Shown here piece after piece: positions 48,093 through 60,308 of a DNA stretch of 64,000 bases. Position 1 is the stretch's first letter. Each line of letters begins with the position of its first letter. The stretch is from Acanthaster planci (Eukaryota > Echinodermata > Asteroidea > Valvatida > Acanthasteridae). Under the pieces are notes generated by a model that saw nothing but the letters and a program-made list of their open reading frames with translations, was not told the origin of the DNA and searched no databases. The DNA lies in NCBI RefSeq assembly GCF_001949145.1, contig NW_019091407.1:215553-279552 (forward strand), given 5' to 3'. The position numbers and the translations under genes are program-made.

Positions 48093-48301
48093 GTGGGTCT
48101 GCAGTCTGGGAATTGCGGCAAGCATCTCCTGGGGGTGGAGGACCTCCTCCAGAGACATGCCCTGACCGAGACCCAGATCAACTCCCAGGGCTACCGGGTG
48201 GGCCAGGTCAACCAGAAGGCTGACATCTACTTGAGCCAGAACCACTCAGAGAGCGAGACCATCAAGAAGAGAGTTGCTCTGCTCAATGTGGCCTACGAGC
48301 A
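48093..48301 (+). CDS. SPTBN5: Beta-H spectrin exon 12: spectrin repeat
   Basis: Sixty-nine codons plus two bases. It begins SGNCGKHLLGVEDLLQRHAL, a strongly conserved G(K/R)HL..VEDLLQ(K/R)H motif of beta-spectrin repeats, and continues through a Y.....LS..H..S..I..R...L helix. The acceptor has a good pyrimidine tract (CTCCCTCTTGCAG|GTG). The donor is GAGCA|GTAAGT (phase 2), so exon 13 supplies the last base of the codon. Confidence 0.93.
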
Positions 48302-48365
48302 GTAAGTAAAATGCGAGTCTGTGAGTGGTACTGTAATAAAAGATGTAGGAAAGAAATATCAGTAT

Positions 48366-48562
48366 GTGGTTTGAGTTACTGTGGGTCATATGGCCAGTAA
48401 GAGGTCAAGTAGCCACTGGTTTTGAGTTAGTGTAGGAAAGAGGCCAGTAATAGGCCATGTACCCACTTATCTTGAGAAGCTGTGGACACATGGCCATCAG
48501 TAGGCCATGAAAGCACTGTTATTGAGTTAACTGTGGATACAGGACCAGAAGTAGGCCAATAA
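48366..48562. repeat. ~59-bp degenerate tandem repeat, about 3.5 copies
   Basis: Recurring TTGAGTTA.TGTGG.(8-10)GGCCAGTA..AGG.CA.GTA.CCACT in intron 12, directly after the exon 12 donor. Copies differ clearly from one another, so the array is older than the 21-bp one. Confidence 0.65.
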
Positions 48563-48703
48563 TGAACTGGTATAAGGCAAAATTACCCGTGCATGTTATG
48601 TGTACTTGTAGTTCTCGTGATATTGTGCGTAATTGAGCCAGCTCTGCCCAGCCTGAAAACCAAGCAAGGATATATATGTACATATATGTACCTCCTGCCT
48701 TGA

Positions 48704-49314
48704 CCACTCGGTGCTGGGGTTCCTGGTACCAGGTACCTTGGGTTTGTTTGCATAGCTGGGGTGCCTGAAATTGGACAAAGGAGCTGGGCCTTGTAACAAA
48801 AGACCGTACTTGGAACAAAAGACTGAGCTGCTGGGAATTGCCATCATTTTTGAGCTGGCATTAGCGGAGGTAATCGTCATTTTGAAACAGTGTACCACTG
48901 TTTGCGGCATTCATCCCCCAAGGATTATCAGTGGGGACAAAAGTGCTCCAGCACTCCAGTGATGAGTGATACAGTACCGCTGCATGCTAATCTGGCCGCA
49001 TTTGAAAAAACACCACTGCTATTCAGCAATGCACTCGGCCCATTTGGGGAACAAAGGATAAATAGAAATAAGAATAAATTACGTAACACTGCACGATCTG
49101 GGCTCTCTTTACTGGGTGGCAGTCTGGCTGCAGTACTCGGGCATCAATGGAGGTTGCCTGTCAGATGAGAGTAGCCACCAGACAGTCTTTTGTGTGGGTG
49201 TAAGCATCCAGTAAATGAAGTTATGAATTTGTGAAGAATTTTGAAAATGGAAAATCTTGAAAATTGCCCTGAGAACTCATCCCGCATATGCAAATTCCAT
49301 CCGGCAGGAAGTGG
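48704..49314. mobile_element. TTAA-flanked non-autonomous element, copy 2
   Basis: Same orientation and interior as copy 1: GGTACCTTGGGTTTGTTTGC, GAAATTGGACAAAGGAGCTGGG, ACAGTACCGCTGCATGCTAATCTGG. TTAA at 49315-49318 is intact; the left flank is TTGA (48700-48703), a one-base decay. The right end is CCACTTCCTGCCGGATG when inverted. Confidence 0.7.
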
Positions 49315-49319
49315 TTAAG

Positions 49320-50015
49320 ATTAATTAGCACTAGAATTTAGGTGGTAAAAACTGACTACATACATGGGTCCAAGTTCGGGTTGTGACTGTGTGTGCCTCG
49401 AACATGGATGTGTAAAAACAGTTACATGTACCTTTAGAAATAAAACTGACTTTACCGTGCACATGGTGATTTGTGTGTTTTATTGGGTGTGTAGTCTTTC
49501 GGAGACTGGCAGTACTTTCTCTTAATACAAGGAGAACTCCTGAAAACTTCTATGATGTACAATTGGTGGCAGCATTGACAACTGGACTTGTCCTCCTGAA
49601 GCTGTGCGTACATGGAACACTGAGTTGCCTTGCATGTTCAAATTGTACTTCTGTTTCTGCTGCTGACATGTTCTCCATTGGAAATTTAGTGGCAGACCCT
49701 TCTACCTTGTTCTGCAAAGTGTTCAGCTGTTTGCTGTTTTTGCCTCGTTGCAACCTTGCTGGATCTCCACATTCCTGTTCAGGGATTCCTGATATTTTCC
49801 TTGAATTTTCCATGGAACACCAGTGTCGCCTCTTCATCGCCTGTGTTTTCTCCACCTATGTTTTCCCCGATCTCCGTACTTGTAAACAACAACAACACTG
49901 TTGCAAGAAGGATACCAGTAGGACTGGATGGTCTGAGCTGGACAACCCGCTCTGCAGTTCAGCTGTCTCCGCCCGCTATGCAGTCATCCCATATCATAAC
50001 TTTAATTCTTAAATC
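49320..50015 (+). other. Possible LTR-element 5' end; no gene recognised
   Basis: At 49555-49570 the sequence GTACA|ATTGGTGGCAGCATTG has the form of an LTR end followed by a Gypsy primer-binding site. A 179-codon frame (49473-50012) crosses this point and contains no gag, protease or polymerase motif that I can recognise, so I do not call it a gene. Confidence 0.25.
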
Positions 50016-52685
50016 CCCTTTCTAATAATCTCGTACGTCATCTTTTCATTTGTGTTTATTCAGACCATTTACACTCTTTACACTATGTAGTTAATTAATT
50101 ATGGCTGGATTGGAATTAGCATTGTCTCATTGGTTGTTTATATCTGTATAAAATGCACCATATGATTTAATTTTTTTTCTTCCAATTACTTTGTAAGTAA
50201 TGTGAAGCAGAATTTTACCGTAATATTTAGTTTTCGTGATAATATTTTTGAGCCAGATCCAGTTAGCCTGGAATATCCAAAGAGACTGACTGCACTTGTT
50301 AGAATTTTGTATATCAACTACATCACGGGCACGAGTCTTAGGATGTTAGAATCCTACAACAAATCCCAGTTCATCAGATTTGGTTCAGATTTGGTTCATA
50401 CTTGTTAGGAAGCAATCCCATAACAGTTGGTAGTATTTTTTAAAATTGGACTTAAAGCTTAATGAGCTCTGAGCTGGGCCAAGAGAGGGCGCAATTTTCC
50501 TAGCATTGGAGGCTCCTGTGGTTGTAACTACCCATCTCTGGATCAGGAACGACTATAAAATGCAAACTTTGAAGTCGCATTGCTACCAACAATATGAACA
50601 CTCCAGACCAATGTGGCTGTTTTCAACCAATGAATGGGTGCTTCTGCTCAGGGTGGATTGACAGCTTAATAATAATTGATGTGGTTGCATTTGTATTTTT
50701 ATATTTCATTTTTTGTTGTCGTTGAGCTCATTTGGATGTTATATTCATAAAACTTACACTTAATAAATAAACTGATATTATTGCCTGTATTGTTATTTCT
50801 TGTGTGCATGTTTAGCATTTCTGCGAACTGTAGCTATTCCTTTGACATCAAGGAATTGGCCCGTATCTTTGTTGAGTAATGACCGGTGGCAACTATTATG
50901 AAAACTGCAACATTTTGTTGATTGCTGGAGTTATCCATAATTCCTGAGCCTGTAATTATTTTGTTGAACTCCTTTCCCTGCAGACAGGACTTCGCCCTCC
51001 CACCTCTACCATCCATGAACAGAATGCTTGGTCAGTTGTCCAGCTTCATGTTAATAGTCTGTTTCTTGCTTACCTATTCCTTATGAGGACTTTTGGATGC
51101 AAGATAGGACAAAGTATATTACTACCTCAGGGCACAAATTATTTTTCATGTTTTGGACTGGTGGTAGCAATTCCTTTCCTCTGAACATTGGTTCCAAAGG
51201 TGACGGTTACCATTGTCCTGGAAATGCTTCCAAATACATGTATTAGCACTTTTCTGTTCAGTTAGAGCTAACACTGCAGTTGAACTGCCGATTGAACCAA
51301 ACTGAAATTCATCAAAGCGCAGTGAACATTGGAAGTGCTCTGTTGCCTTCCAGGCTGCAGTCATACCATATGTACAGTGGGTGCAAGTCGCTTGATCCTT
51401 GATTTTATTGCACGATTAAATGAAATTCCACCATCGGCCAGTCACCGTTTCTTTCCAATTTTTGCTTATGGGGGATTCTTTTGAAAAGGGAAGTAAACTA
51501 AGAGATTTTGTACAGGATGAATATTGACATGTACTTGCACATGTACATTTACATGTACATCTACATGTACATCTAGTCTCTCTGTGCTTTGCATGACATA
51601 TAACATATGAAAGGCATGTGGTAAAAATTCACTGAAATCAACTGCACCCACGCAACGAACTGCATTACAGTGTGCAGTGCACGATTGTGGAAAATTCTCA
51701 CAACATTCAGTTATTCTAATGAATATTCAGATCAGTGTTATGTATGATAATTTCCTGGTAGCCAGGCCCTTACATCCCATCTTAGGCCAACGATGTCATG
51801 AAATGGTGATGGAAAAACACTTTTGATTGGATGCTAGAGATTTTTTCTTAGCTTCTTACCTCCGAGTCAGCTTCAGATGACATTGGTTAACCGAATTAAG
51901 GAGAGGGTTACTGCACTGATGAAATAACTTGGACTATTTTAATATCCTGGTAGGGAATTTATGTTGTCAGCATGTAGTAAAGTTAGCAAATAAAGTTTGA
52001 GTATTATGTCGTTTTTCGTGTTTTCCTTAATCCTCTCGTTTGGTTCATTGCGTTTATATTTATGTTTGGGGATAAGGAACATATCCACGGCTACCGGCAG
52101 AACCAGTGGAGCTTAGAAGAAGCAATAAACTTATTCTTCCAGAACTGACAGTTACTGACTAGCTGGAGATGAATTTTTTCGTCAGAGAGAAAGAGGTTGA
52201 TCCTCCTCCACGCCTGGCTGTAGAGGAGCAGAAGGTCTATACATTATTCCCTGGAATGGAGGAAGAACCCTGCAAGGAGCATTTGCGAATGATCACATGC
52301 ACACTGTCCAAGTTCTCCAGGAACACTGCATCCATCCGGAAATATTGTAGCTGATAGTCAGATGGCGCGCTGTGTCCAGTTGAACCCACACCTTGTGAAC
52401 AACAGGCCATGTGTCACTGGGCAAAAGGAATGTACATGTAACTCATGGTACCAAGTGGAGTACTTCAGCAGTGCCTTCCAACAAAACTGGGGAGGAAGAG
52501 ACGAGCAAATCAAAAAATTGACGAAAAGGAACCACTGTTTCAAATCAATGAGGATTCTCATCCATCTTCAGAGTTAATGAGGAAGACATTAGGGTTACAC
52601 CAGATGATGATCTTCATGGAAACAGTATTTGTCTTCAGCTTCAGATGTAGAAACCTGGTTCCCCAATCGAGAGTTCATATCCTCC
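50016..52685. other. Intron 12, nothing firm
   Basis: AT-rich with an ACATGTAC cluster at 51540-51575. At 52169-52350 a 61-codon frame (VEEQKVYTLFPGMEEEPCKE) looks somewhat protein-like but matches no family I know and does not fit the spectrin. Confidence 0.4.
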
Positions 52686-53121
52686 GGAATCCTTGCACTC
52701 AAATACTGTTACATGTAGGTGTAGAACTAAAGTTAGATTCTTTCCTAAATGTTAATTAATATCAAATGACTCACTGAAGTTTTATTTTTGTAACGTCAGG
52801 AATCCTTGCACTCAAATACTGTTACATGTAGGTGTAGAACTAAAGTTAGATTCTTTCCTTAATGTTAATTAAGATCAAATGACTTACTGAAGTTTTATTT
52901 TCATAACGTCAGGAATCCTTGCACTCAAATACTGTTACGTGTAGGTGTAGAACTAAAGTTAGATTCTTTCCTTAAGGTTAATTAACATCAAGTGACTCAC
53001 TGAAGTTTTATTTTCATAACGTCAGGAATCCTTGCACTCAAATACTGTTACGATGCAGAAGTGAAATTAGGTTCTTTTCTTAATGATAATTAAGATCAAA
53101 TGACTCATTGAAGTTTTATAT
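52686..53121. repeat. 113-bp minisatellite, 3.9 copies
   Basis: Unit starts at GGAATCCTTGCACTCAAATA at 52686, 52799, 52912 and 53025, exactly 113 bases apart. The first three copies are nearly identical; the fourth has diverged after its first 30 bases. In intron 12. Confidence 0.92.
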
Positions 53122-53640
53122 TAGGTTCCTATGTTCTGATGTCATGTTGTAATCCTTTCATGTTTGATGGATTCTTTCTGATAGTTGGATTGTCCCTGTA
53201 ATGGAGTTTATTGAGTTAATTTGTGTTTGTTTACATTTCTGAAATATCTGTAGTTTTAATATATATATTTGGAATTTTTTGCATGAAAATATAAACAAGG
53301 CTGTGTTGTTTTTAAATGTAAATAAACAGTTAACTCGAGTTGCACTTTGTACAGTCATTTGTAAAAATTTAAGACCAGGAATTTTGTTGATATTTCTCAT
53401 TACATTGCATTACATTGTTTCATTGAATGATTACATAAGATGTTTTTCACAGGAGTGATAACATTAGAGTTGTGCTGTGAGCCCATTTGCATGAAGTTTA
53501 TTGCAAAGACAGGTCTTGTATGACATTTTGTCTGTAAGGCAGCATGGGTATAAAGAGCTAGTCTAAGTAATCAGAAATAAAGGAGGGACCACTAAGTATC
53601 AGACTGTTAATATTTCAAATCATGTCAAATAGCTGTTCAA

Positions 53641-54175
53641 CCTCTTGCTGTCAGGTGCTTTTAAAAATGCAGTGCCTACATACGGGTGATTTTCAAGATT
53701 TTCTATTTTCAAAATTTTTCAAAAATTCATCTTTTCATTAATTTAATGGACATTTACACCCACACGAATGACTCTTTGGTGGCTACTCTAAGCTGACAGG
53801 TAACCTTCAATGACTCCTGAATATTTCATCCAGGCCTGCCGCCCTGTAGAGAGCCCTTGTCCCCATTGAATGTGAGTGGTGTCTTTTCAAATGCGGCTGG
53901 ATAAGCATGCAGCGGTGCTGTGTCACTCATCAATGGGGCCCTGGAGCACTTTTGTCCACAGTGCTAATCCGCAGGCGCGCTATGCCCAAAACAGTGGTAT
54001 ACTGTTTAAAAACAGTGACGGATTACCTTCGTAAAATGCAAGCTGAAAAATGATGGCAATTCCCAGCAGCAGGTCTTTTGTCCGGAGTGGGGTCTTTTGT
54101 GACACAGACCAGCTCTTTTGTCCCATTTTGGGCACCCCGGATCTGCGTATAAACCCATGGTGCTCAAAATGATGC
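53641..54175. mobile_element. TTAA-flanked non-autonomous element, copy 3 (inverted)
   Basis: Reverse orientation: TTTTCAAATGCGGCTGGATAAG, GCATGCAGCGGTGCTGTGTC, GATGGCAATTCCCAGCAGC and TTTTGTCCCATTTTGGGCACCCC are the complements of the markers of copies 1 and 2. The right flank TTAA is at 54176-54179; the left flank is decayed (TTCAA). Confidence 0.7.
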
Positions 54176-55195
54176 TTAACCCAAAATACTATCGGATTAC
54201 ACATTGAAAATAGACACAGCTTGCCCTGATTGATTGGCTTCATTTTGGCTTTTCTTCAGGTGAATGCATTGTGTGTGGATGGTCCTTTAACTTTTGACTG
54301 TGTATGTATGAAATAACCTCAGTTTTTGTAAATCTGCATGGACTTTAAAAAACTTTTTTGACACCTCATGTTTGAATCTGCCAAATCTCTTCCCATTGGT
54401 GAAGTGCATTTGTTATGCACGTGACTGGATGCACATTTAACAATAGACTTTCCCAAATGGGAACATTGGTCCACCTGTACACATGCTAATGCAGGAATGG
54501 CATGTTCCAAAAGTCTTTTTCTCTCAGGAAGACATGGGTTCATAAAGGAGCAATCCAGTGGAAACAGGACTGTGCAGACTCTTCAGACTTTCTCTATAGC
54601 TTCTGACCTCAAACCTAGCTCAAGATTATACTGACTTCCACACTACATTGACTCTTGTCATCGCATCACCCTGTGACAAGTAGAGCACATTGATGGTTCA
54701 AGGAGTGGGGGATTTTGTCATTTGCCCTGAAGGACTGTGCTGGAGATACTTGGACACTTCAAGTTACAATTACAGTATGTGATTGTGCATTCATGTGGGT
54801 GGGACACGTCAACAATTCCCTTCATAGTAAACTTTAATTAGTCAAACTTCAAGGGAATAGATCAAAGTATTGAGGTGTCCTGATTTTGAATGAAGCATTG
54901 TGACATTTTTTTTTTGCTGTAGTGGAGTTAACCCCCCCCCTTTCCTGGTTGGATTGTCCAAATAGAAGCACCTTTCATTCAGTTTAACTGAAATGTTGTT
55001 AAGGATGTATTTTCTTTACATAAACCGCCCTTCGGTGAGGGGCATAGTAGCTGAGCCAACAATTTCCAGGAATGAGGTTAGGAGAGCTCAACTCATGGAA
55101 ACGACTGAATTTTGGTTTTACAGTAGAAGCCAAAGGGCAAGTGTCACCCTGAATGGGAGAATGTGCCCCAGAACCATCCTGATTTGGTCATACTG

Positions 55196-56150
55196 GTCAA
55201 GTTGGGACCATTGGCAGTCTCAGAAGTGGGTGCTTCACAAAAAAAGGAGTCAGTGGGCATTTCTGTAGAGAGGGTAGCCATAGACCTGCTCTGGCCAGTG
55301 GCACTCACTAAATTTTAGTGATAGGAGATAACCATGCAACGTGGACAGAGGCATACTGCCAAGACAGTAGCACTCAAGTTAGTGCAAGAGTTTGTATGCT
55401 GGTTTCTGTGTTTCACAAAGGTTGCACTCTGACCAAGGCACCAATTTTGAATCTCAGGTTTTTCAGAAATGGTCCAGATGCTTAATGCGACAAAGATCAG
55501 AATGACCATGTATAGTCCCAAATCAGATGGGGTGGCTGAGAGATTTAACAAGACACTTTCCAACACTGTGGCTGTTTTGAACAATCTAAAGAGGAGGCAG
55601 AAAGATTGGGATGAGATGCTCCTGTGCGCATATCAGTGCACACTGCAAGAATTGACAAGGGATATACCTGTAGATCTGACCACCAGGTGTCCAAAACAAC
55701 ACCAAGACAGACTTTGCAGAAGAAATGCAAAGCAGTATGCAAAGAGCTCATGAAAGAGTGAGAGAAGTGCTCGGGCAAGAGCACCTACAGGTAGAAAATA
55801 AATAATGACCAGATGGGGTCAGAGGTGGTTCTAAAAGAGGGGAGCTAGTGTGGCTGCATAACCCTGCCAAAATGCAAAACGTGCCCCCCAGCTTCAATAT
55901 TCTAGGAGGGAAGTGGTAGTCCGCATCAAATTGAAGCAGAGTAGTAACTGTAGTATGTTGCATGTGGACAAGCTAAATGATATGTTGCTGAAAGAGAGCC
56001 TGAAGGAGTCAGTTCTGACAAGAGGGAAACCAAAACTCCCTCAAGTAGAAGCTACCTTGCAGGAAGTGGCACAATATGAAACCATGCTTCGAGATGAACT
56101 GACGGAAAGTGCCAGTGAAGTTGTCATAGGAAGCCAACCCTGCGGCCCGA
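55196..56150 (+). pseudogene. Gypsy integrase pseudogene in intron 12
   Basis: Pieces in Gypsy integrase order on the + strand: RVAIDLL (55246), GDNHATWTEAY (55327-55360, the usual GD.FT.W.EAY), MVQMLNATKIRMTMYSPKSD then AERFNKTL (55469-55560, catalytic core), DWDEMLLCAYQ, VWLHNPAKMQNVPP (55849-55890) and MLHVDKLN. Frameshifts and stops separate them. No LTRs were identified around it. Confidence 0.75.
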
Positions 56151-56509
56151 GTATGAATGGATCCAGTAGTGCTGGACAGAACCCAGCAAGGCGTAGCCCC
56201 GATTCATTTTACTTTTTTTTAAGATCTCTTTTAAGTCCTGGATAAATTTGGATTATCTTGTATAAATCTTGTGTGATTATTTAATTCATTGACAGCAAGG
56301 TTCATTTTTCAAAGGTTGTACCCCCAAACTTACATTGTATGAGCTTTTGAATCTTTTTCTTTTGCTCAGTCTACCAAGGCTTACACTACACAGTTGCAGT
56401 GTGGCTAAGGTGACATTATGTATTCCACGTGATAGTTTGATGCATTCTTGATTGTGTCCTTTGCATTTGATGCTTCCGCCGTGCCTTGCGCCCTCACCAT
56501 CTCTCTCAG

Positions 56510-56687
56510 CATCACCAAGCTGAGCATGAGGCGCAAGGCCCAGCTGGAGGAGTCACTCAAGTTCTTTGAGTTCCTGCGGGACGGCGAGGAGGAGGAGTCA
56601 TGGCTGACAGAGAAGCAGCGCATTGCCAAGTCCATGGTGACCGGGCGGGACCTGAGAAGCGTCATCAATGCTCAGCAGAAACATGCA
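56510..56687 (+). CDS. SPTBN5: Beta-H spectrin exon 13: spectrin repeat
   Basis: One base completes the split codon as histidine. Then comes KLSMRRKAQLEESLKFFEFL followed by EEEESWLTEKQ, the standard R...LE.S..F..F.RD.(D/E)EEESW+.EK repeat signature. The acceptor is CTCTCTCAG|C and the donor GCA|GTGAGT, phase 0. The preceding intron is 8.2 kb and carries most of the mobile elements of this gene. Joining this exon directly to exon 12 gives one uninterrupted repeat, so no exon seems to be missing. Confidence 0.93.
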
Positions 56688-57667
56688 GTGAGTTCATGAC
56701 AGGAACAGTGCACTAAGAAAACTACTTGACAATCCATAATGCAACCTTTTGATAGTGTTGTAGTCGGGTCCATCACGAGTCCTAGTCCAAGACCAGTCAT
56801 AAGTAGCATGACAATGACAGAAGAATGTTGCTGTCACAGTTCAGGTGAAGTTGAATAGCTTGTGAATTGGCACAAGACCAAATGGCTTGTGATGGAATTG
56901 TGATTAAGTCAAGTCTTGAGAGGATTAGCAGGGGCTATGTGATGGACTCGACTCTCCAATACTGCCTTTCCATGGTGATGATCACAAGCAAAAGACTGTA
57001 GCTGCAGTGTAAAACTAGATTTTAAAAAGTCTGAAAGGGAAAAAGAGTTAAAGACACAGATTCTGAGGTTGCCGATTCAGGGCCCAAACTGCAGCATGGG
57101 GAAAATTGCTGAAAATTATAATTGATTGGTGCACTCATCCTGGGAGGTCAAATTAGAGATTATATTTTGGGAAACATATGAAATACCTGTAGTCTAAATT
57201 ATTGAAAAATAAATGAGGCACATGTTCTGAATTTTAATACATTGTTATGTGCGTGCTGCTCTGACCTTGACACTTTGCTATTTTTGGTAGGGATTGTAAA
57301 CTTATTATACAAATACTGACTGCTTTGAGTGTTGTAGTAAAATGTCTCCCGAGGTGCTCTCTGGATCACCTTAAGAGGCTATGTTTTACTACACCAGGAG
57401 ATAAAGCAATCAGTAATTGATTTAGAACACCCTTCTCAAAGGTTCTGCTTGATTGAAGCAAGTGATTATGTTAATCTAAATACAATAAAAATTTATTCCC
57501 TTTTGAACCAGAAATCTGTTTAAAATTCACCCAGCTCTGTACATGCTCAACAAGCATAGTCATATCTATTTGCATAGAATTCTGGTTGCTATGCAAGAAG
57601 TTTGTGGGTTGGTAAGGGGAGTAGTTCTTTTGGCTGTGCACAATAAGATAACTAACTCGTGAATGTC

Positions 57668-58481
57668 TAGCCCAGGTTGGATGTCGTTTACATTGCATTG
57701 CGACTAACTTCCAGGGTATGAAAGTCCTCCCACTATTCCAGATTTTTTTCAACAGTTTTTTCTCACATTTTTACCTGGCAAAGACAGCTCAGAATGTCGT
57801 TCCCAAGTTCCTTGTATCCCCAATTTCATAAATGCTGTGTTGAAATTACTAAATACGCCTGTGAACAACGTATTTCACAGGAAAGTCTGCGAAACTCCAC
57901 GCTTCTGTTGCGATCGCGATCTACATGTAGATACACGTTCGTCTAGCACGGGAACTCACACATGCGCGAAATGCATGGTAATCGAGTGTCCCTTATGCAT
58001 GTGCGGAAGAGTCGTGGGCGTGACGAAGTCGCAGGTAGGGCCGTGTCCGAATGGGCTTCCAAAGATACGGCTAGGTCTATTGTCTGTGTGTCTCCACGTA
58101 TTGGTAATTGAGCGAAGACCTAGACCTAGCTCTAGACAACATGCATAACTGACAGAATGCGGGGTGCGGGCCAAGCTTCAAGGCCATTTCGGGCATGAGC
58201 AAATGCATACCTTACGAACGTAGGTCGTTAAGGAATCGCGACAGGAAGCGTGGAATTTTGCAGAATTTCCTGCAAAATACGTTGTTCGTGGGCATATTTA
58301 GTAACTTCAACACAGCATTTATGGAATTTAGGATACAAGGCACTTGGGAATGACATTTTGAGCTGTCTTTGTCAGGTAAAAAAGTGAGAAAAAAATGTTG
58401 AAAATATTTTGCATAGTAGGAGGACTTTCATACCCTGGACGTTAGTCACAATGCAATGCAGATGTCGTCCAACCTGGGCTT
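57668..58481. mobile_element. 814-bp foldback element with 9-bp target duplication
   Basis: Long inverted arms (left about 57668-57925, right about 58220-58481) pair over some 250 bases, for example CCAGGGTATGAAAGTCCTCC at 57713 with GGAGGACTTTCATACCCTGG at 58420, and ACGTTGTTC/GAACAACGT further in. The element is flanked on both sides by the perfect 9-mer GTGAATGTC (57659-57667 and 58482-58490). Long arms plus a 9-bp duplication fit Mutator-like elements. The ~290-bp spacer is G+C-richer and has no transposase. Confidence 0.85.
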
Positions 58482-58990
58482 GTGAATGTCATGTGACTGG
58501 CTCTCTTGGCCAATCAACATATGGAACCTGTGGTGGGGTGTTATAAAGGACATCAAACTTGTAGCTGCCTGTAAAAGAAGTATATTCCTAAGCACAGGAG
58601 ATTCTGCCCAAATTACATCACTTGTTTGGCTATTATTATAGAAACTGGCATGAAACACAGGTACACAGTAGGGCATGACATCCTGGAGACTGAAAACAGG
58701 CATTTGTGAAAAGAAGAGGAATGCGTTGTGAGAATTCTAAAGGTTGAAGAAAGGATACTGACTGAACTGACTGGATACCTAGTTAGTCTTGGATTTCAGC
58801 TAGGTTACTGCTTGGTGTTGTAGGTTAGGCATTTTGTGGTCATACACCGACATGAATTAAGACGTGAATATTTTTGATGTACTTAAGAAGAGCTGTAAAC
58901 ACTTCTGAAGCTATCATAAAATACTTGCTATTAAGTACTCAATTAGAATGCAGTACTTTGAACGTGTGAATGCTCCATGCACTTACATAG

Positions 58991-59191
58991 GCACTGGAGC
59001 TGGAGATTGTTGGAAGGCAGCAGATCATCGAAGGCGTGATGCAGACAGGGGAGGAGCTGGCAAGGGCAGGACACCCCAGCAGCAATGTCATCCTGGCCCA
59101 GATTGATGAGCTGCAGGAGAAGTGGGCTCGACTGAATGAGTTCGCCGAGGCACGGAAGTACCGACTAGAGCAAGCTGCCCAGTCACACCAG
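58991..59191 (+). CDS. SPTBN5: Beta-H spectrin exon 14: spectrin repeat
   Basis: Sixty-seven codons, phase 0: HALELEI across the junction, then EELARAGHPSSNVI, QIDELQEKWARLNEFAE and RKYRLEQAA. The H......G..L...GH.....I......L...W..L...A..R...LE.A pattern is a textbook spectrin unit. The acceptor is TTACATAG|GCA and the donor CAG|GTATTA. Confidence 0.93.
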
Positions 59192-59671
59192 GTATTAACA
59201 GGTTGTACGTGTCTTTGTCACAGGGTAATGAGCTGGTTAGTTGAACCCAGACATACGAGATATACAGTATTTCAGTGCTGACATCTGTCCTTAAACTTGT
59301 ATAGAACCAGTTGGCAGCAAAAGAAAAACAGATAAAGGAATGGCTATTTCCACAGATAAAAACAGAAAAGGGGGTGTGCACCAGGTATGCCTCCAGAATA
59401 TTTAACAATACAAGTGTGCTTTATTTTGTTCTATCTTTAAATAGTAAGAAATTCTGTTTCCATAGTTCTCTCTTTAACCATCTTTCAGTTGTATAGAGGC
59501 TTTGCGTAGCAGCCATCTTGCAGGGAAGTTCTTTTGAAGATTTGTAATTGATATCTTCAGCTTTGGTTCAAGTCCCCATCTTCATGAAATCCCTTCACGA
59601 CCCTGCTTCATCCTGCAGTGTTTAAATTGCAAGAAGTTCATTTTTGAAACACTGTCCCTTCGTCCTCACAG

Positions 59672-59881
59672 TATTACATTGATACCAATGAGGCTGAGTC
59701 CTGGATGCGAGAGAAGATGCCCCTGGTGTGCAGCGACGACTACGGCAAGGATCCCGAGTCGGCCAAGACGCTCCTCCAGAAGCACCTGACGCTGATGGAG
59801 AGCATCAACGCCTACGAGGACGACATCCTCAAGCTCAGCCAGCAGGCCAAGGAGATGGTGGACGCCAACATGAACAGCAAG
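59672..59881 (+). CDS. SPTBN5: Beta-H spectrin exon 15: spectrin repeat split by the SH3 insertion
   Basis: Seventy codons, phase 0: DTNEAESWMREK, then YGKDPESAKTLLQKHLTLM and a long helix ending VDANMNSK. The repeat stops after its second helix, which is where heavy beta-spectrins place the SH3 domain. Third-codon positions are markedly G/C rich compared with the flanking introns. The acceptor is TCCTCACAG|TAT and the donor AAG|GTCAGT. Confidence 0.93.
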
Positions 59882-60086
59882 GTCAGTCATAGACACATTT
59901 GTGGCTTGCAGTTGGCGCCCGCCAGTGGCTTGTAATGTATTGCATATTTTGTACATATCATCTGTCGTTTGACTGATTTTGACTGGAAGGACAACTCTGC
60001 AGATTGCTTCTTTGCAAAGGAGCTCCATAACTCACTGGTCAGAACAGTGCAGTTTGGTTGAACAGTGCAGTGTTTTTCTTCTCCAG

Positions 60087-60308
60087 TTTTCACTTGAACC
60101 TTTAGCGGAAGCAGAAAATGCACCAGAGCCGTTCCCTGCAGAAGGGGAGGAGTATGTAACCGAAATTGTCGAGGTGCCTTATGAGGTCGAGGAGGAAGAG
60201 GTGGTTGAGAAAGAGGTTGTGAAGGAGGTGGTGGAAGAAAGGACTTACCCACAGGTGAAGGCTGCCTACGCATTCTCAGGGCAAGGTCTGAAAGTATCAA
60301 AAGGAGAG
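60087..60308 (+). CDS. SPTBN5: Beta-H spectrin exon 16: acidic linker and first half of SH3
   Basis: Seventy-four codons (789-862), phase 0. About 50 residues of linker are glutamate-rich (VPYEVEEEEVVEKEVVKEVV). The SH3 domain then begins with VKAAYAF, followed by GQGLKVSKGE. The RT loop is short compared with a typical SH3 of 55-60 residues; as I recall, other heavy beta-spectrins share this. The acceptor is CTTCTCCAG|TTT and the donor GAG|GTAAGA. Confidence 0.92.

Noticed and set aside
49473-50012. 179-codon open frame in intron 12
   Set aside because: Many cysteines and no domain. It lies in a spectrin intron and spans a possible LTR/primer-site boundary, so it is likely fortuitous.
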